A DNA stretch of 64,000 bases from Hyphomicrobiales bacterium. GTDB lineage: Bacteria > Pseudomonadota > Alphaproteobacteria > Rhizobiales > Xanthobacteraceae. A model generated the notes under the pieces. The model made no database searches, was not told the origin of the DNA, and saw nothing but the letters and a program-made list of their open reading frames with translations. Shown in pieces: positions 44,503-52,894 of this stretch. The position numbers were made by a program, and so were the translations under genes. The stretch spans positions 62,001-126,000 of the forward strand of contig JAKFYI010000003.1 of NCBI GenBank assembly GCA_021730985.1, read 5' to 3'. Each line of letters begins with the position of its first letter. Positions within the stretch are counted from its first letter, which is position 1.

Positions 44503-45294
44503 TCAGGGGCGCACCGCCGGCGTTTCGACAGGCAGACCGCGGGCGCGCCACATCAGATAGAGTTCCATATCCACATTTTCCGGCGCGCCGAATTCATAGG
44601 GCTGCGCGCGTAATCCGGTCATGCAGTTGCGCAGCCGCCGCTGCAGTGAGCCGATGCTTTGCCACTCCAGCCGATAGATTGGGTAGCCGGTCGGGTGGGC
44701 CTGCGGGATCAGGTTGCCGGCTAGCCGCTTGCTCCAATTGTCGTCGTGGCACTGGTTGCAACCGAGGTTGAGCTGGCCCTGGCGGCGGAAGAACAACTGA
44801 CGGCCCGCTTCGCGAAAGGGCGTGAGCCGCGCATCGTCTGGCGGCGCGATTGGTTCGCCGCGCGACTGCATCGCCACAAACGCGGTGAGCGCGAGCAACT
44901 CCTTGCTCTCGTAGGCGGATGGCTTGGCCTGCTGGCGCTCGGCCTGGCAGATATTGATACGCTGCTCAAGGTTGACCGGGCGGCCGCGCGACGCATCAAA
45001 CGCCGGATAACGGGCGGCCACGCCCTTCATGCTGGCGCGGGCGTCGCCGTGGCAGTCGGCGCAGGCTTTGACTTCGGTGCCGGATTTCGTCTTCCAGAGT
45101 TCTTCGCCCTCGAGAACCGACAGCATGCCGGGATTGGCGGTGTCGTCATCCTGCATGGCCTTGGTTTCGCGGCCGAGATCGGCGTAGCCCGAACGGCGCT
45201 CGCTGAGCGGAATTTCCGCAGCGGAACACAGGGTCGCCAGTGCAGCCAGCAGCACGCCGAGCGCGAGCCGCTGCGTGCCTCTCGCGGCCTTCAT
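44503..45294 (-). CDS. soxA: sulfur oxidation c-type cytochrome SoxA
   Basis: A 263-residue periplasmic dihaem cytochrome that with SoxX joins thiosulfate or other sulfur to the SoxY carrier. Signal peptide MKAARGTQRLALGVLLAALA with mature start near AEIPLSE. Haem motifs CADCH (78-82) and CNQCH (179-183) are intact, and the active-site Cys224 lies in RNCMTGLRAQPY, the hallmark where Cys carries a persulfide ligand. It is the last gene of the sox run and its ATG overlaps the soxZ stop by 4 nt. Confidence 0.95.
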   Translation of the reverse strand: MKAARGTQRLALGVLLAALATLCSAAEIPLSERRSGYADLGRETKAMQDDDTANPGMLSVLEGEELWKTKSGTEVKACADCHGDARASMKGVAARYPAFDASRGRPVNLEQRINICQAERQQAKPSAYESKELLALTAFVAMQSRGEPIAPPDDARLTPFREAGRQLFFRRQGQLNLGCNQCHDDNWSKRLAGNLIPQAHPTGYPIYRLEWQSIGSLQRRLRNCMTGLRAQPYEFGAPENVDMELYLMWRARGLPVETPAVRP

Positions 45295-45611
45295 TCGACA
45301 ACGATGTTGGCGGTCTCAGTCTGCGAGAACTGGCTGTCGCCAGACCATGTGAAGGTCAGCGTGCCACTCTCGGTCGCAACCGTATGGAAGGTGATGAAGG
45401 GATTGGCCGCGATCGCAGAATGGAGTGTGGCGCGGAAAATCTCCTCGCCGTTGTAGGTGCACACGAAGGTGTCGATGATGTCGCGCGGGATCCGCACGCC
45501 CATCGTGGTGTGACGGAATCCCGTCTCCATGACGTGCGAGATCAGCGTCTTGATGGTGATGACCTCGCCGCGCTTGGCCTTGGCGGGGACGTTGATGAGG
45601 GCGCGCGCCAT
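45291..45611 (-). CDS. soxZ: thiosulfate oxidation carrier complex protein SoxZ
   Basis: A 106-residue Ig-fold partner of SoxY: MARALINVPAKAKRGEVITI, then TLISHVMETGFRHTTMG and IVTTYNGEEI-type FVCTYNGEEIFRA, ending SQTETANIVVE. It lacks a signal peptide, so it travels to the periplasm with SoxY. Start at 45611 lies inside the soxY stop (TGATG). Confidence 0.95.
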   Translation of the reverse strand: MARALINVPAKAKRGEVITIKTLISHVMETGFRHTTMGVRIPRDIIDTFVCTYNGEEIFRATLHSAIAANPFITFHTVATESGTLTFTWSGDSQFSQTETANIVVE

Positions 45612-46099
45612 CAGCCATCCTCCAGGCATGCGCCGAGCGTGATGATGACATTGCCGGTGGCGCGCCAGAACGTGCCGTCGCTCAGTTCGGCGATGGCGAT
45701 GAGATCCTGCGTGTCGGCGAGCCGGATGCGGGTCTGCACCATTGGAAGCCCGGCGCGGGGTCCGAGCTTGGCGCTGATGACGTTGGGCTGGAGATTCTTT
45801 TCGGCGAACACATGGATTGACTTCACATGGTCCTTTGCAGTCATCGGGCTCTCGACCGTGACCGTCAGGGCGACGGCGTTGCCGTTTTCGCTGAGCGGCG
45901 GCACCTCGAGCTTGACTTTGCCGTCGTTGATCTTGGCGCCGCCGACCACCTTTTGGATGGCGATCGCGAGAGCCGCCGGATTGGCCTGGACCTGGGCATG
46001 CGCCGGCGTGGCCAGCGTAGGCAGGCTGAGGCCGCCGGCAAGTGCGCCGGCACCTGCAAGAACCTGGCGGCGTGTCGTTGCGTGTTCGCGTTTGCTCAT
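45611..46099 (-). CDS. soxY: thiosulfate oxidation carrier protein SoxY
   Basis: A 162-residue sulfur carrier with a Tat signal (TTRRQVLAGAGALAGGLSLP). The Ig-like domain has VPPLSENGNAVALTVTVESP and VKSIHVFAEKNLQPNV. The swinging-arm Cys that carries the sulfur is present as Cys158, but the tail reads TLGACLEDG, not the usual GGCGG. This could change how the arm enters partner active sites. Coupled to soxZ by a 1-nt overlap; soxX lies 9 nt upstream. Confidence 0.93.
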   Translation of the reverse strand: MSKREHATTRRQVLAGAGALAGGLSLPTLATPAHAQVQANPAALAIAIQKVVGGAKINDGKVKLEVPPLSENGNAVALTVTVESPMTAKDHVKSIHVFAEKNLQPNVISAKLGPRAGLPMVQTRIRLADTQDLIAIAELSDGTFWRATGNVIITLGACLEDG

Positions 46100-46108
46100 G
46101 GCTTCGCT

Positions 46109-46558
46109 CTAGTCGCGCAGCGTGGACAGATAGGACACCACGTCCTCGATCTGCTCCGCGCTCAGGATCGGCTTGCCGCGCCAGGCGCCGGCGACGCGGG
46201 TCAGCCCTTCGACCTGGTAATAGGACGGCATGATCGTTGCCGGATTGAGGCGGCTGGCGTCAACCATCCGCAAACGCAATTCGGCGGCGGTCCATCGGGC
46301 ACCGGCACCCTGGAGGCTGGGCGACAGGTTGCCCTGATGGCGTTCTTCCGGGAATGGCCCGGAATGGCAGAGCAGACAGGTGTTTTGCCGGTTGGCGACG
46401 ATGGCCCGGCCGCGGGCCGGATCGCCCGGCTTGCCGGTCAACGATGCCGGGATGGCGTCCCCGACAACCTGATAGGGGTGCAAGGCGTCCTCCGCGTGCG
46501 TCGCGAGGGGCTGGACCGTTGCGAGGCTCATCGCTGTCAACAACGGCCGCCACGTCAA
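46109..46558 (-). CDS. soxX: c-type cytochrome SoxX
   Basis: A 149-residue monohaem cytochrome, partner of SoxA. TTG at 46558 overlaps the soxF stop (TTGA) and has GAGG 7 nt upstream; this gives a good signal peptide (TWRPLLTAMSLATVQP, cleavage near THA-ED). Haem binding is CLLCH (61-65), with the distal ligand Met110 in IMPSYY and SAEQIEDVVSYLSTL as the last helix. A later ATG at about 46531 would shorten the signal peptide. Confidence 0.92.
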   Translation of the reverse strand: MTWRPLLTAMSLATVQPLATHAEDALHPYQVVGDAIPASLTGKPGDPARGRAIVANRQNTCLLCHSGPFPEERHQGNLSPSLQGAGARWTAAELRLRMVDASRLNPATIMPSYYQVEGLTRVAGAWRGKPILSAEQIEDVVSYLSTLRD

Positions 46559-47820
46559 CCGAACACCTCGCTGGTGATGGTGCGGAACCAAGCCTCGGCA
46601 TAGACCGCCTCGGTCTTTCGGGCATCGGCCGGCGCGTCGGCCGGGCTCACGCCGCCGGAGCCTTTGACGTCCGCCAGCACGCCACCGGCCGGCTCGTAGA
46701 CGCCCGCAACGCTGATGCCGTAGTCGGGCGCGACCACGCTGTAGCAGGTGTTGATCAGCTTGGGCTGCGCCGGCTTTTCTCCGGCCAGCAGCTTCACCAC
46801 TGCGGCGGCGCAGACTTTGGCCTGCGAATTGGCCGTGAACGCCGACTTCGGCATCGCGCCTGCGATGGTGGCGTCGCCGATCACATGGATACCCGGCACC
46901 TGCCGCGATTCGAACGTCACCGGATCGATCGGGCACCAGCCGGTCTGGTTGGTGACGCCCGCGAGCTCTGCGATACGTCCGGCCCGCTGCGGCGGGATCA
47001 CGTTGGCGACCTTGGCGGCCTGCTTGCCGAAATCGGTGGTCAGCGTGTTGGTCTCCGGATCGACGGAGTTCACCTTGCCGCCGGCCGACAGCGAAACCCA
47101 TTCGAGATGGTTGGGGTAGAGTTCCTTCCAGGCATTCTGGAACAGCCGCTGCTTAGAGAAGGCGTCCTTGGCGTCGAGCACGAGCAGCTTCGACTTCGGT
47201 TTGCTGGTCTTGAGGTAGTGCGCGATGAGGCTGGCGCGCTCATAGGGGCCCGGCGGGCAGCGGAACGGATTGGCCGGCACCGACATCACCACCAGACCGC
47301 CGTCTTCCATCGCCGTAAGCTGATTGCGCAGCAGCGTGGTCTGCTCGCCGGCGCGCCAGGCGTGCGGCATTTTCGCAGCCGCGGCTTCGTTGTAGCCGGG
47401 CAGGGCATCCCAGCGCAGATCGATGCCGGGCGACAGCACCAGCCGGTCGTAGGGCAGCGTCACATCCGCAAGCCGCAAGGTCTGGCCAGATGCATTGACG
47501 CCGATCGCGGTCCCGATCACCACGTTGACGCCTGCGGCGCGAACCTTGTCATAGTTGAACTGCTGCGCCTTCAAGTCGCGCAATCCGCCGATCACCAGGT
47601 TGCTGAACGGGCAGGCGGTGAAGGTCGGGCTTGCTTCGACCAGCGTGACGCTGACCTTCGGGTTGAGCTTCTTGATTTCGCGAGCGACCGACGTTCCACC
47701 GAAGCCGCCGCCGACCACCACCACGCGCGGTGCGGCCTGTGCGAGCGCCGGCATCGGGAACAGCGCGGCCGATGCCAGGGCGGTGGAGGTCGTGAGGAAC
47801 GATCTGCGGGTCTGGGCCAT
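46555..47820 (-). CDS. soxF: sulfide dehydrogenase flavoprotein, SoxF/FccB
   Basis: A 421-residue FAD-binding flavocytochrome c sulfide dehydrogenase large subunit. It has a Tat signal (TRRSFLTTSTALASAALFPM) and the FAD loop RVVVVGGGFGGTSVAREIKK. Cys residues in ACPFSNLVIGG, then QTGWCPIDP, match the redox-active pair that handles sulfide; VIGDATIAG binds FAD near the C-terminus. It probably pairs with the small cytochrome at 47830, 9 nt upstream of its start. Confidence 0.93.
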   Translation of the reverse strand: MAQTRRSFLTTSTALASAALFPMPALAQAAPRVVVVGGGFGGTSVAREIKKLNPKVSVTLVEASPTFTACPFSNLVIGGLRDLKAQQFNYDKVRAAGVNVVIGTAIGVNASGQTLRLADVTLPYDRLVLSPGIDLRWDALPGYNEAAAAKMPHAWRAGEQTTLLRNQLTAMEDGGLVVMSVPANPFRCPPGPYERASLIAHYLKTSKPKSKLLVLDAKDAFSKQRLFQNAWKELYPNHLEWVSLSAGGKVNSVDPETNTLTTDFGKQAAKVANVIPPQRAGRIAELAGVTNQTGWCPIDPVTFESRQVPGIHVIGDATIAGAMPKSAFTANSQAKVCAAAVVKLLAGEKPAQPKLINTCYSVVAPDYGISVAGVYEPAGGVLADVKGSGGVSPADAPADARKTEAVYAEAWFRTITSEVFG

Positions 47821-47829
47821 CGCTGCCTC

Positions 47830-48120
47830 CTATTTCTGCGCCGCCAGCCATATGGCAATGGCGCGGGTTTCCTCCTCGGTGAAGCCTTTGGCCAGCCGGT
47901 TCATGACTGTCGAAGGCTTCTTGTCCGTGCGGAATTCCGTCATGACGTCGATCGTTTCGGCGGCAGGACGGCCGTGGATTTTTGGCACCGGCGTTTCGGC
48001 GGCTGCATTGGTGGCATGGCAGCCCGAGCAGGATGCCGCGCCCGGCGGCGCGTCAGCCGCGTGGAGGCCGCTCGCGCTGAATACGAACGTGGCGGCGAAA
48101 ACTCCCAAAACAATTTTCAT
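47830..48120 (-). CDS. monohaem c-type cytochrome, SoxE/FccA-like
   Basis: A 96-residue secreted cytochrome with signal peptide MKIVLGVFAATFVFSASGLH and haem motif CSGCH (31-35); MNRLAKGFTEEETRAIAIWL is the C-terminal helix of FccA-type domains. I choose the ATG at 48120 over 48126 because GGGGA then has proper spacing. It is the electron acceptor of the flavoprotein that follows. The 5' end lies only 15 nt from an intrinsic terminator (48135-48169). Confidence 0.9.
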   Translation of the reverse strand: MKIVLGVFAATFVFSASGLHAADAPPGAASCSGCHATNAAAETPVPKIHGRPAAETIDVMTEFRTDKKPSTVMNRLAKGFTEEETRAIAIWLAAQK

Positions 48121-48134
48121 ACACATCCCCAGTC

Positions 48135-48169
48135 AAAGCAAAACGGCGGCCCGGATTCCCGGGCCGCCG
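48135..48169 (-). terminator. Intrinsic terminator between the molybdenum hydroxylase and the sox operon
   Basis: CGGCGGCCCGG (48144-48154) pairs perfectly with CCGGGCCGCCG (48159-48169) around ATTC. On the minus strand the stem is followed by TTTTGCTTT, a U tract. It ends the operon at 50832-48182 only 13-15 nt before the cytochrome start, leaving no room for a normal promoter there. Confidence 0.8.
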
Positions 48170-48181
48170 CTTCTGGCCCGG

Positions 48182-50365
48182 TCAGGCTAATTCTATATTA
48201 TGGTTCTTCAGGGGGAAGGACCGGATGCGCTTACCGGTCGCAGCCGCATAGGCATTGAGCACCGCCGGCGCCGCGACGCAGATCGTCGGTTCGCCGACAC
48301 CGCCCCACGGTCCGCTACCGCCGGCCGGCATGATGATCGACTCAACTTTCGGCATCTGAGCGATTCGCATCGAATTGTAGGTGTCGAAGTTGAGCTCCAC
48401 CATCCGGCCGTCCTTGACCGTGCACTCCTGATAGAAGAGTGCCGACAGGCCGTAGACGAACGAGCCGGCGACCTGCCGGTCGATCTGGGCCGGATTGACC
48501 GCATACGTGGGGTCGGTCGCCGCGACGATGCGGTGGACCTTGACCTTGTTGCCGGTGACGGAGACTTCCGCCGCCGCCGCGACGTAGGCATTAAACGCCT
48601 TCATGTGCGCGAGGCCGCGATGGACGCCTTGCGGAGCAGGCTTGCCCCAGCCGATGCGCTCGGCCACGGCGTTGAGCACGCCGAGGTTTCTGGGATGCTT
48701 GCCCAGGAGCTTGCGGCGGAACTCGAGTGCATCCTGTCCGGCCGCCAGAGCGAGCTCATCCATGAAGCACTCAAGGAAGATGCAGTTCTGGTTGATGTTC
48801 ACGCCGCGCCAGAATCCAGGCGGGACATGTGGGTTGCGCATGGCGTGATCGATCAGCAGGTTCGGGACCGTGTACCCGAACGCATGCTCGCCGGTCTGGA
48901 ACACGCCCTGGAACGCGAGCGGATCGCGACCCTTTTCCTGCTCCAGAACCTGCGGACGCACGCTGGCCAGGATCGACTGGCCCGACAGGCGCATGTGCAG
49001 GCCAGTCAGGTTGTTGTCCTTGTCGAACGCGCCGACCAGCTTGCACTGCATGACCGGGTGATACCGGCCCTGCGCCATGTCCTCTTCGCGCGACCACAGG
49101 AGCTTGATCGGCGTGCCGGGCATCTCCTTGGCGATCAGCACCGCCTGGCGCACGTAGTCCTGGAACGCGCCGCGCCGGCCGAAGCCGCCGCCGAGGTCGA
49201 GCTTGTAGACCTCGCACTTGTCAGCCGGCAGGCCAGAGGCTGCGAGCACCGCCGCGAACGAGGCTTCGCCGTCCTGGGTCGGCACCCACACCTCGCACTT
49301 GTCGGCCGTGTAGCGCGCGGTGGCGTTCATCGGCTCCATGCAGACGTGGTTCTGGTACGGATAGCCGTAGACGGCCTCGACCTTCTTCGCCGCGCTGGTG
49401 AGGGCGGCCTTGATGTCGCCGTTCTGGTTGCCGACGAACGCCTGCTCGGCATCGAGTCCGGCTTTCAGGGTTTCGGCGATCGTGGCGTTGGAGACCTTGG
49501 CGTTCGGACCTTCGTCCCAAACGATCGGCAGCGCCTCGAGCGCGGTGTTGGCCTGCCACCAGCTATCTGCAACCACCGCGACCGCGGTATCGCCAACCTG
49601 GAGTACCTTCTTCACGCCCTTCATGCCCGAAACCTTGGCGGCGTCGAAGCTCTTCACCTTGCCGCCGAACACCGGGCTTTCCTTGATCGAGGCGTTCAGC
49701 ATTCCGGGCAGCTTCAGGTCGAACCCATAGACCTGCTTGCCGGTCACCTTGTCCTCCGTGCCGAACCGCTTGATCGGCTTGCCGGCGATCTTCCAATCCT
49801 TCGGATCCTTGAGCTTCGGCTTTTCCGGCACCGGCAGCTTGGAGGCTGCATCGGCGACCTTGCCGAATGTGGTGCGTTTGCCGTCCGGGCCGGTGATCAC
49901 GCTGTTTGCGGCCGAGCACTGTTCGACCGAAACCTTCCATTCGTTGGCCGCGGCCTGCAGCAGCATCATGCGGGCCGAGGCGCCGCCCTGGCGCACATAC
50001 TCGTGCGACTCGCGGATGCCGCGGCTGCCACCCGTCGAATACGACTGCCAGACGCGCTTGCGCGCGAGGTTCTGGCCCGGCGTCGGATATTCGTAGGTGA
50101 CCTTCGACCAGTCGCACTCCAGTTCCTCGGCAACGAGCTGTGCGAGTCCGGTGATGGTGCCCTGGCCCATTTCGGATCGGGCCATGCGGATGACGACGGT
50201 ATCGTCGGGCTTGATCACGACCCAGACGCCGAGCTCCGGCGCGGCAGTCTGCGCGGCTGCCTCCTTCGGGCCGAACGGGAGATCGAAGCCGATAGCGAGC
50301 CCGCCGCCGGCGGCGGCGCTGCCGATCACGAAGGAGCGGCGATTCATTTTCGGGACAAAGTTCAT
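48182..50365 (-). CDS. molybdenum hydroxylase large subunit (isoquinoline 1-oxidoreductase / aldehyde-oxidase type)
   Basis: A 727-residue periplasmic-type MoCo subunit of the xanthine dehydrogenase family. The Tat signal is MNRRSFVIGSAAAGGGLAIG. RSEMGQGTITGLAQLVAEEL, GGFGRRGAFQDYVRQAVLIA and PPGFWRGVNINQNCIFLECF are MoCo-pocket words, and GPWGGVGEPTICVAAPAVLN carries the catalytic Glu. It resembles IorB and the periplasmic aldehyde dehydrogenases that pass electrons to cytochrome c, not NAD. The start at 50365 has GGGAGG upstream. It follows the 2Fe-2S gene by 14 nt. Confidence 0.92.
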   Translation of the reverse strand: MNFVPKMNRRSFVIGSAAAGGGLAIGFDLPFGPKEAAAQTAAPELGVWVVIKPDDTVVIRMARSEMGQGTITGLAQLVAEELECDWSKVTYEYPTPGQNLARKRVWQSYSTGGSRGIRESHEYVRQGGASARMMLLQAAANEWKVSVEQCSAANSVITGPDGKRTTFGKVADAASKLPVPEKPKLKDPKDWKIAGKPIKRFGTEDKVTGKQVYGFDLKLPGMLNASIKESPVFGGKVKSFDAAKVSGMKGVKKVLQVGDTAVAVVADSWWQANTALEALPIVWDEGPNAKVSNATIAETLKAGLDAEQAFVGNQNGDIKAALTSAAKKVEAVYGYPYQNHVCMEPMNATARYTADKCEVWVPTQDGEASFAAVLAASGLPADKCEVYKLDLGGGFGRRGAFQDYVRQAVLIAKEMPGTPIKLLWSREEDMAQGRYHPVMQCKLVGAFDKDNNLTGLHMRLSGQSILASVRPQVLEQEKGRDPLAFQGVFQTGEHAFGYTVPNLLIDHAMRNPHVPPGFWRGVNINQNCIFLECFMDELALAAGQDALEFRRKLLGKHPRNLGVLNAVAERIGWGKPAPQGVHRGLAHMKAFNAYVAAAAEVSVTGNKVKVHRIVAATDPTYAVNPAQIDRQVAGSFVYGLSALFYQECTVKDGRMVELNFDTYNSMRIAQMPKVESIIMPAGGSGPWGGVGEPTICVAAPAVLNAYAAATGKRIRSFPLKNHNIELA

Positions 50366-50379
50366 GGCTGCCTCCCTGA

Positions 50380-50832
50380 TCACGCTTGCGCCGCAGCGGC
50401 GTGGATCGCCGCGCGAACTTGCTGGAACGTGCCGCACCGGCAGATGTTGGTGATTGTGTTGTCGATGTCGGCGTCGGTCGGCTTCGGCTTGTTCTTGAGC
50501 AGTTCTGCAACCGCCATGATCATGCCGCTCTGGCAATAGCCGCACTGCGGCACTTCATGCTCGATCCAGGCCCGCTGCACGCGGTGCAGCGCCCCGCTCT
50601 GCGCCAGGCCTTCGATGGTGGTGATCTGCTTGCCGACCGCTGCGCTGACCGGGAATGAGCAGGAGCGGGTGGCGACGCCATCGACGTGCACGGTGCAGGC
50701 GCCACACTGGGCGACACCGCAGCCGTACTTGGTGCCGGTGAGGCCGACGTTCTCGCGAATGGCCCACAGCAGCGGGGTGTTCGGTTCGACGTCGATGTCG
50801 TGAGCTTTGCCGTTGACGGTGAGACGCACCAT
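50380..50832 (-). CDS. 2Fe-2S subunit of molybdenum hydroxylase
   Basis: A 150-residue iron-sulfur protein, partner of the 48182 gene. The plant-type 2Fe-2S site is [17 protein letters not shown] plus the fourth Cys in ATRSCSFPV; the second all-helical site is [12 protein letters not shown] and NICRCGTF. It begins [20 protein letters not shown] behind AAGGGAGGA. No FAD subunit (CoxM type) is encoded, as in IorAB pairs. It has no signal peptide and presumably rides with the Tat-exported large subunit. Confidence 0.93.
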   Translation of the reverse strand: MVRLTVNGKAHDIDVEPNTPLLWAIRENVGLTGTKYGCGVAQCGACTVHVDGVATRSCSFPVSAAVGKQITTIEGLAQSGALHRVQRAWIEHEVPQCGYCQSGMIMAVAELLKNKPKPTDADIDNTITNICRCGTFQQVRAAIHAAAAQA

Positions 50833-51154
50833 ATGCTCGTCCTCCCTTATGGTTGCAGCCGTGCGCGTCCGCACGCCGCTGTTTGGATGTCCGACTTTAA
50901 TTAGATTACTTCAAATCAACAATTGGCCCGGGCCGGTATTCCATCGAGCGGCCTCGGCCCCGCCGCGGCCCGCCTCGTGCCTGCCATCTGGCCATTCCTG
51001 CGTGATTTCAGGCAGATCGATACCCTCGCCGCATTGGCCAACTGCCTAGGAATGGGGTACGGGCTGCGCTATCCTCGGCGTGGTTTTGTCGCGGGGCCGC
51101 CATATTCGGAGGCGACTTTGCGCGGGCCTCTTAAATCGTTTCCAAGGAGCCGAA
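50833..51154. other. Divergent intergenic region
   Basis: 322 bases between the 2Fe-2S gene (minus) and the L,D-transpeptidase (plus). It has an AT-rich patch (about 50895-50925, TTTAATTAGATTACTTCAAA) that should carry promoter elements. No gene, RNA or notable repeat is seen. Confidence 0.6.
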
Positions 51155-51769
51155 ATGACCAATTTTTCGCGTTTGGCCGTATTGCTGATGGCGGGCCTGG
51201 TGGCCGGACCCTCGGTCGTGCACGGACAGGCGTACGACGTGCGCACCGGCCGCTATCAGGAGATGAACGTCCAGGATCAGCCGGGCCACATCCCAGACAG
51301 TGAAGAGGTCCCTGCGGCGTTCAAGCGCCAGGCCGTATTCTTCCGCTCGAACGAGCCGCCGGGCACGATCGTCGTGCACACCTCCGAGCGATTCATGTAC
51401 CTGGTCCAGGGCAACAACCGGGCGATGCGCTATGGCATCGGCGTCGGCCGCGAGGGCTTCCAGTGGGCGGGTCTGCTGAAGATCTCACGCAAGAGCGAGT
51501 GGCCGGACTGGACGCCGCCGCAGGAGATGCTCGAGCGCCAGCCCTATCTGCCGCGCTTCATGGCGGGTGGTCCCGGCAACCCGATGGGCGCTCGCGCGCT
51601 CTATCTCGGCGGCACGGTTTATCGTATCCACGGCACCAACCAGCCGCACACCATCGGCAGTGCGGTGTCGTCCGGCTGCTTCCGCCTGGTGAACAACGAC
51701 GTGATCGATCTCTATGAACGCGTTCCGGTGGGAACCAAGGTCGTCATCCGTCACGCCGCCGCCCTGTAG
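51155..51769 (+). CDS. L,D-transpeptidase (YkuD domain)
   Basis: A 204-residue secreted cross-linking enzyme. Signal peptide MTNFSRLAVLLMAGLVAGPS precedes the domain; AAGG-type AAGGAG is the ribosome site. The catalytic block is HGTNQPHTIG plus SSGCFRLVNNDVIDLYERVP with the nucleophile Cys. It shares the extended pattern of the Rhizobiales ErfK/YbiS group. The second L,D-transpeptidase at 52895 lies after an amino-acid-binding protein. Confidence 0.95.
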   Translation: MTNFSRLAVLLMAGLVAGPSVVHGQAYDVRTGRYQEMNVQDQPGHIPDSEEVPAAFKRQAVFFRSNEPPGTIVVHTSERFMYLVQGNNRAMRYGIGVGREGFQWAGLLKISRKSEWPDWTPPQEMLERQPYLPRFMAGGPGNPMGARALYLGGTVYRIHGTNQPHTIGSAVSSGCFRLVNNDVIDLYERVPVGTKVVIRHAAAL

Positions 51770-51771
51770 AG

Positions 51772-51791
51772 TCCGGCGGCTTTTCGCCGGA
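51772..51791 (+). terminator. Hairpin downstream of the L,D-transpeptidase
   Basis: TCCGGCG pairs with CGCCGGA around GCTTTT just after the stop. There is no following U tract, so it may be a weak terminator or end-protecting stem. Confidence 0.5.
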
Positions 51792-51826
51792 TCCCGCGCA
51801 CAACATTGCAGAAACGAGACAATCAC

Positions 51827-52864
51827 ATGAATCATTATGGAAAGCGGCTCGCAGCGGTCTTGACCGGCATGACATGCCTTGCTGCCGCGGCGGTGACCGT
51901 GGCGCCGGCTGCTGCGCAGACCCTCAAGGCGGTGAAGGATCGCGGCACCCTCAACTGCGGCGTCAGCGAGGGGCTCTACGGTTTCTCGTCGCGAGATGCC
52001 AAGGGTGTGTGGTCCGGCTTCGACGTCGATCTTTGCCGCGCAGTCGCGGCCGCGATCTTCAACGATCCCAGTAAGGTCAGCTTCACCCCGCTCGATGCCA
52101 GCAGCCGGTTCAAGGCTCTTCAGTCCGGCAGTATCGACGTGCTTTCGCGCAACACCACCTGGACGATGTCGCGCGAGATCGAGCTTGGTCTGAACTTTGC
52201 GGCGACCAACTACTACGACGGTCAGGGCTTCCTTGTTCCCAAGGCGCTGAAGAAGGATTCCGCGCTCGACCTCGACGGCACCAAGGTTTGCGTGCAGACC
52301 GGAACGACAACCGAGCTCAATCTTGCCGATCACTTTCGCAGCAACAAGCTGAAATACGATACGGTCGGATCGGTGAGCGCCGACGAGGCGATCAAGGGCT
52401 ACGACGCGGGGCGCTGCAATGTGTTCACCGCTGACGTTTCGCAGTTGTTCGCGATCCGGCTGCAGCTATCCAAGCCTGACGACCACGTCATCCTGCCGGA
52501 TGTCATCTCCAAGGAGCCGCTCGGGCCGGTGGTGCGCCAAGGCGATGCGCAGTGGCTCAACGTCGTGAAGTGGGTGCACTTTGCGATGGTCAACGCCGAG
52601 GAGCTCGGCGTCACCACGGCGAACATCGACGCGGCGCTGAAGTCCGAAAAGCCTGACGTCAAGCGGCTGGTCGGCAACGAAGGCAGCTACGGCGAGCAGA
52701 TCGGCCTGACCAAGGACTGGGCGGTGCGCATCGTGAAGCACGTCGGAAATTACGGGGAGGTGTTCGAGCGCAACGTGGGCGTCGGCTCGCGGTTGGGCAT
52801 CCCGCGCGGCATCAACCAGCTCTGGAACGTCGGCGGGATTCAGTACGCGCCGCCGATCCGTTGA
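51827..52864 (+). CDS. amino-acid ABC transporter substrate-binding protein (AapJ-like)
   Basis: A 345-residue periplasmic binding protein. Signal peptide (MNHYGKRLAAVLTGMTCLAA, cleavage AQ-TLK) and LKAVKDRGTLNCGVSEGLYG, then GFDVDLCRAVAAAIF, and GTTTELNLADHFRSNKLKYD are words of the general L-amino acid binding protein AapJ of rhizobia. The permease genes aapQMP are absent on both sides, so it is an orphan receptor in this window. Ribosome site is weak; a TTG at 51806 is less likely. Confidence 0.92.
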   Translation: MNHYGKRLAAVLTGMTCLAAAAVTVAPAAAQTLKAVKDRGTLNCGVSEGLYGFSSRDAKGVWSGFDVDLCRAVAAAIFNDPSKVSFTPLDASSRFKALQSGSIDVLSRNTTWTMSREIELGLNFAATNYYDGQGFLVPKALKKDSALDLDGTKVCVQTGTTTELNLADHFRSNKLKYDTVGSVSADEAIKGYDAGRCNVFTADVSQLFAIRLQLSKPDDHVILPDVISKEPLGPVVRQGDAQWLNVVKWVHFAMVNAEELGVTTANIDAALKSEKPDVKRLVGNEGSYGEQIGLTKDWAVRIVKHVGNYGEVFERNVGVGSRLGIPRGINQLWNVGGIQYAPPIR

Positions 52865-52894
52865 TCGTCGCGCGAGGAGGGCTGCGTAGACGAG

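Noticed and set aside
48200..50539. Plus-strand frame of 779 aa opposite the molybdenum hydroxylase
   Set aside because: The minus-strand protein has clear MoCo motifs and a Tat signal; the plus frame has none.
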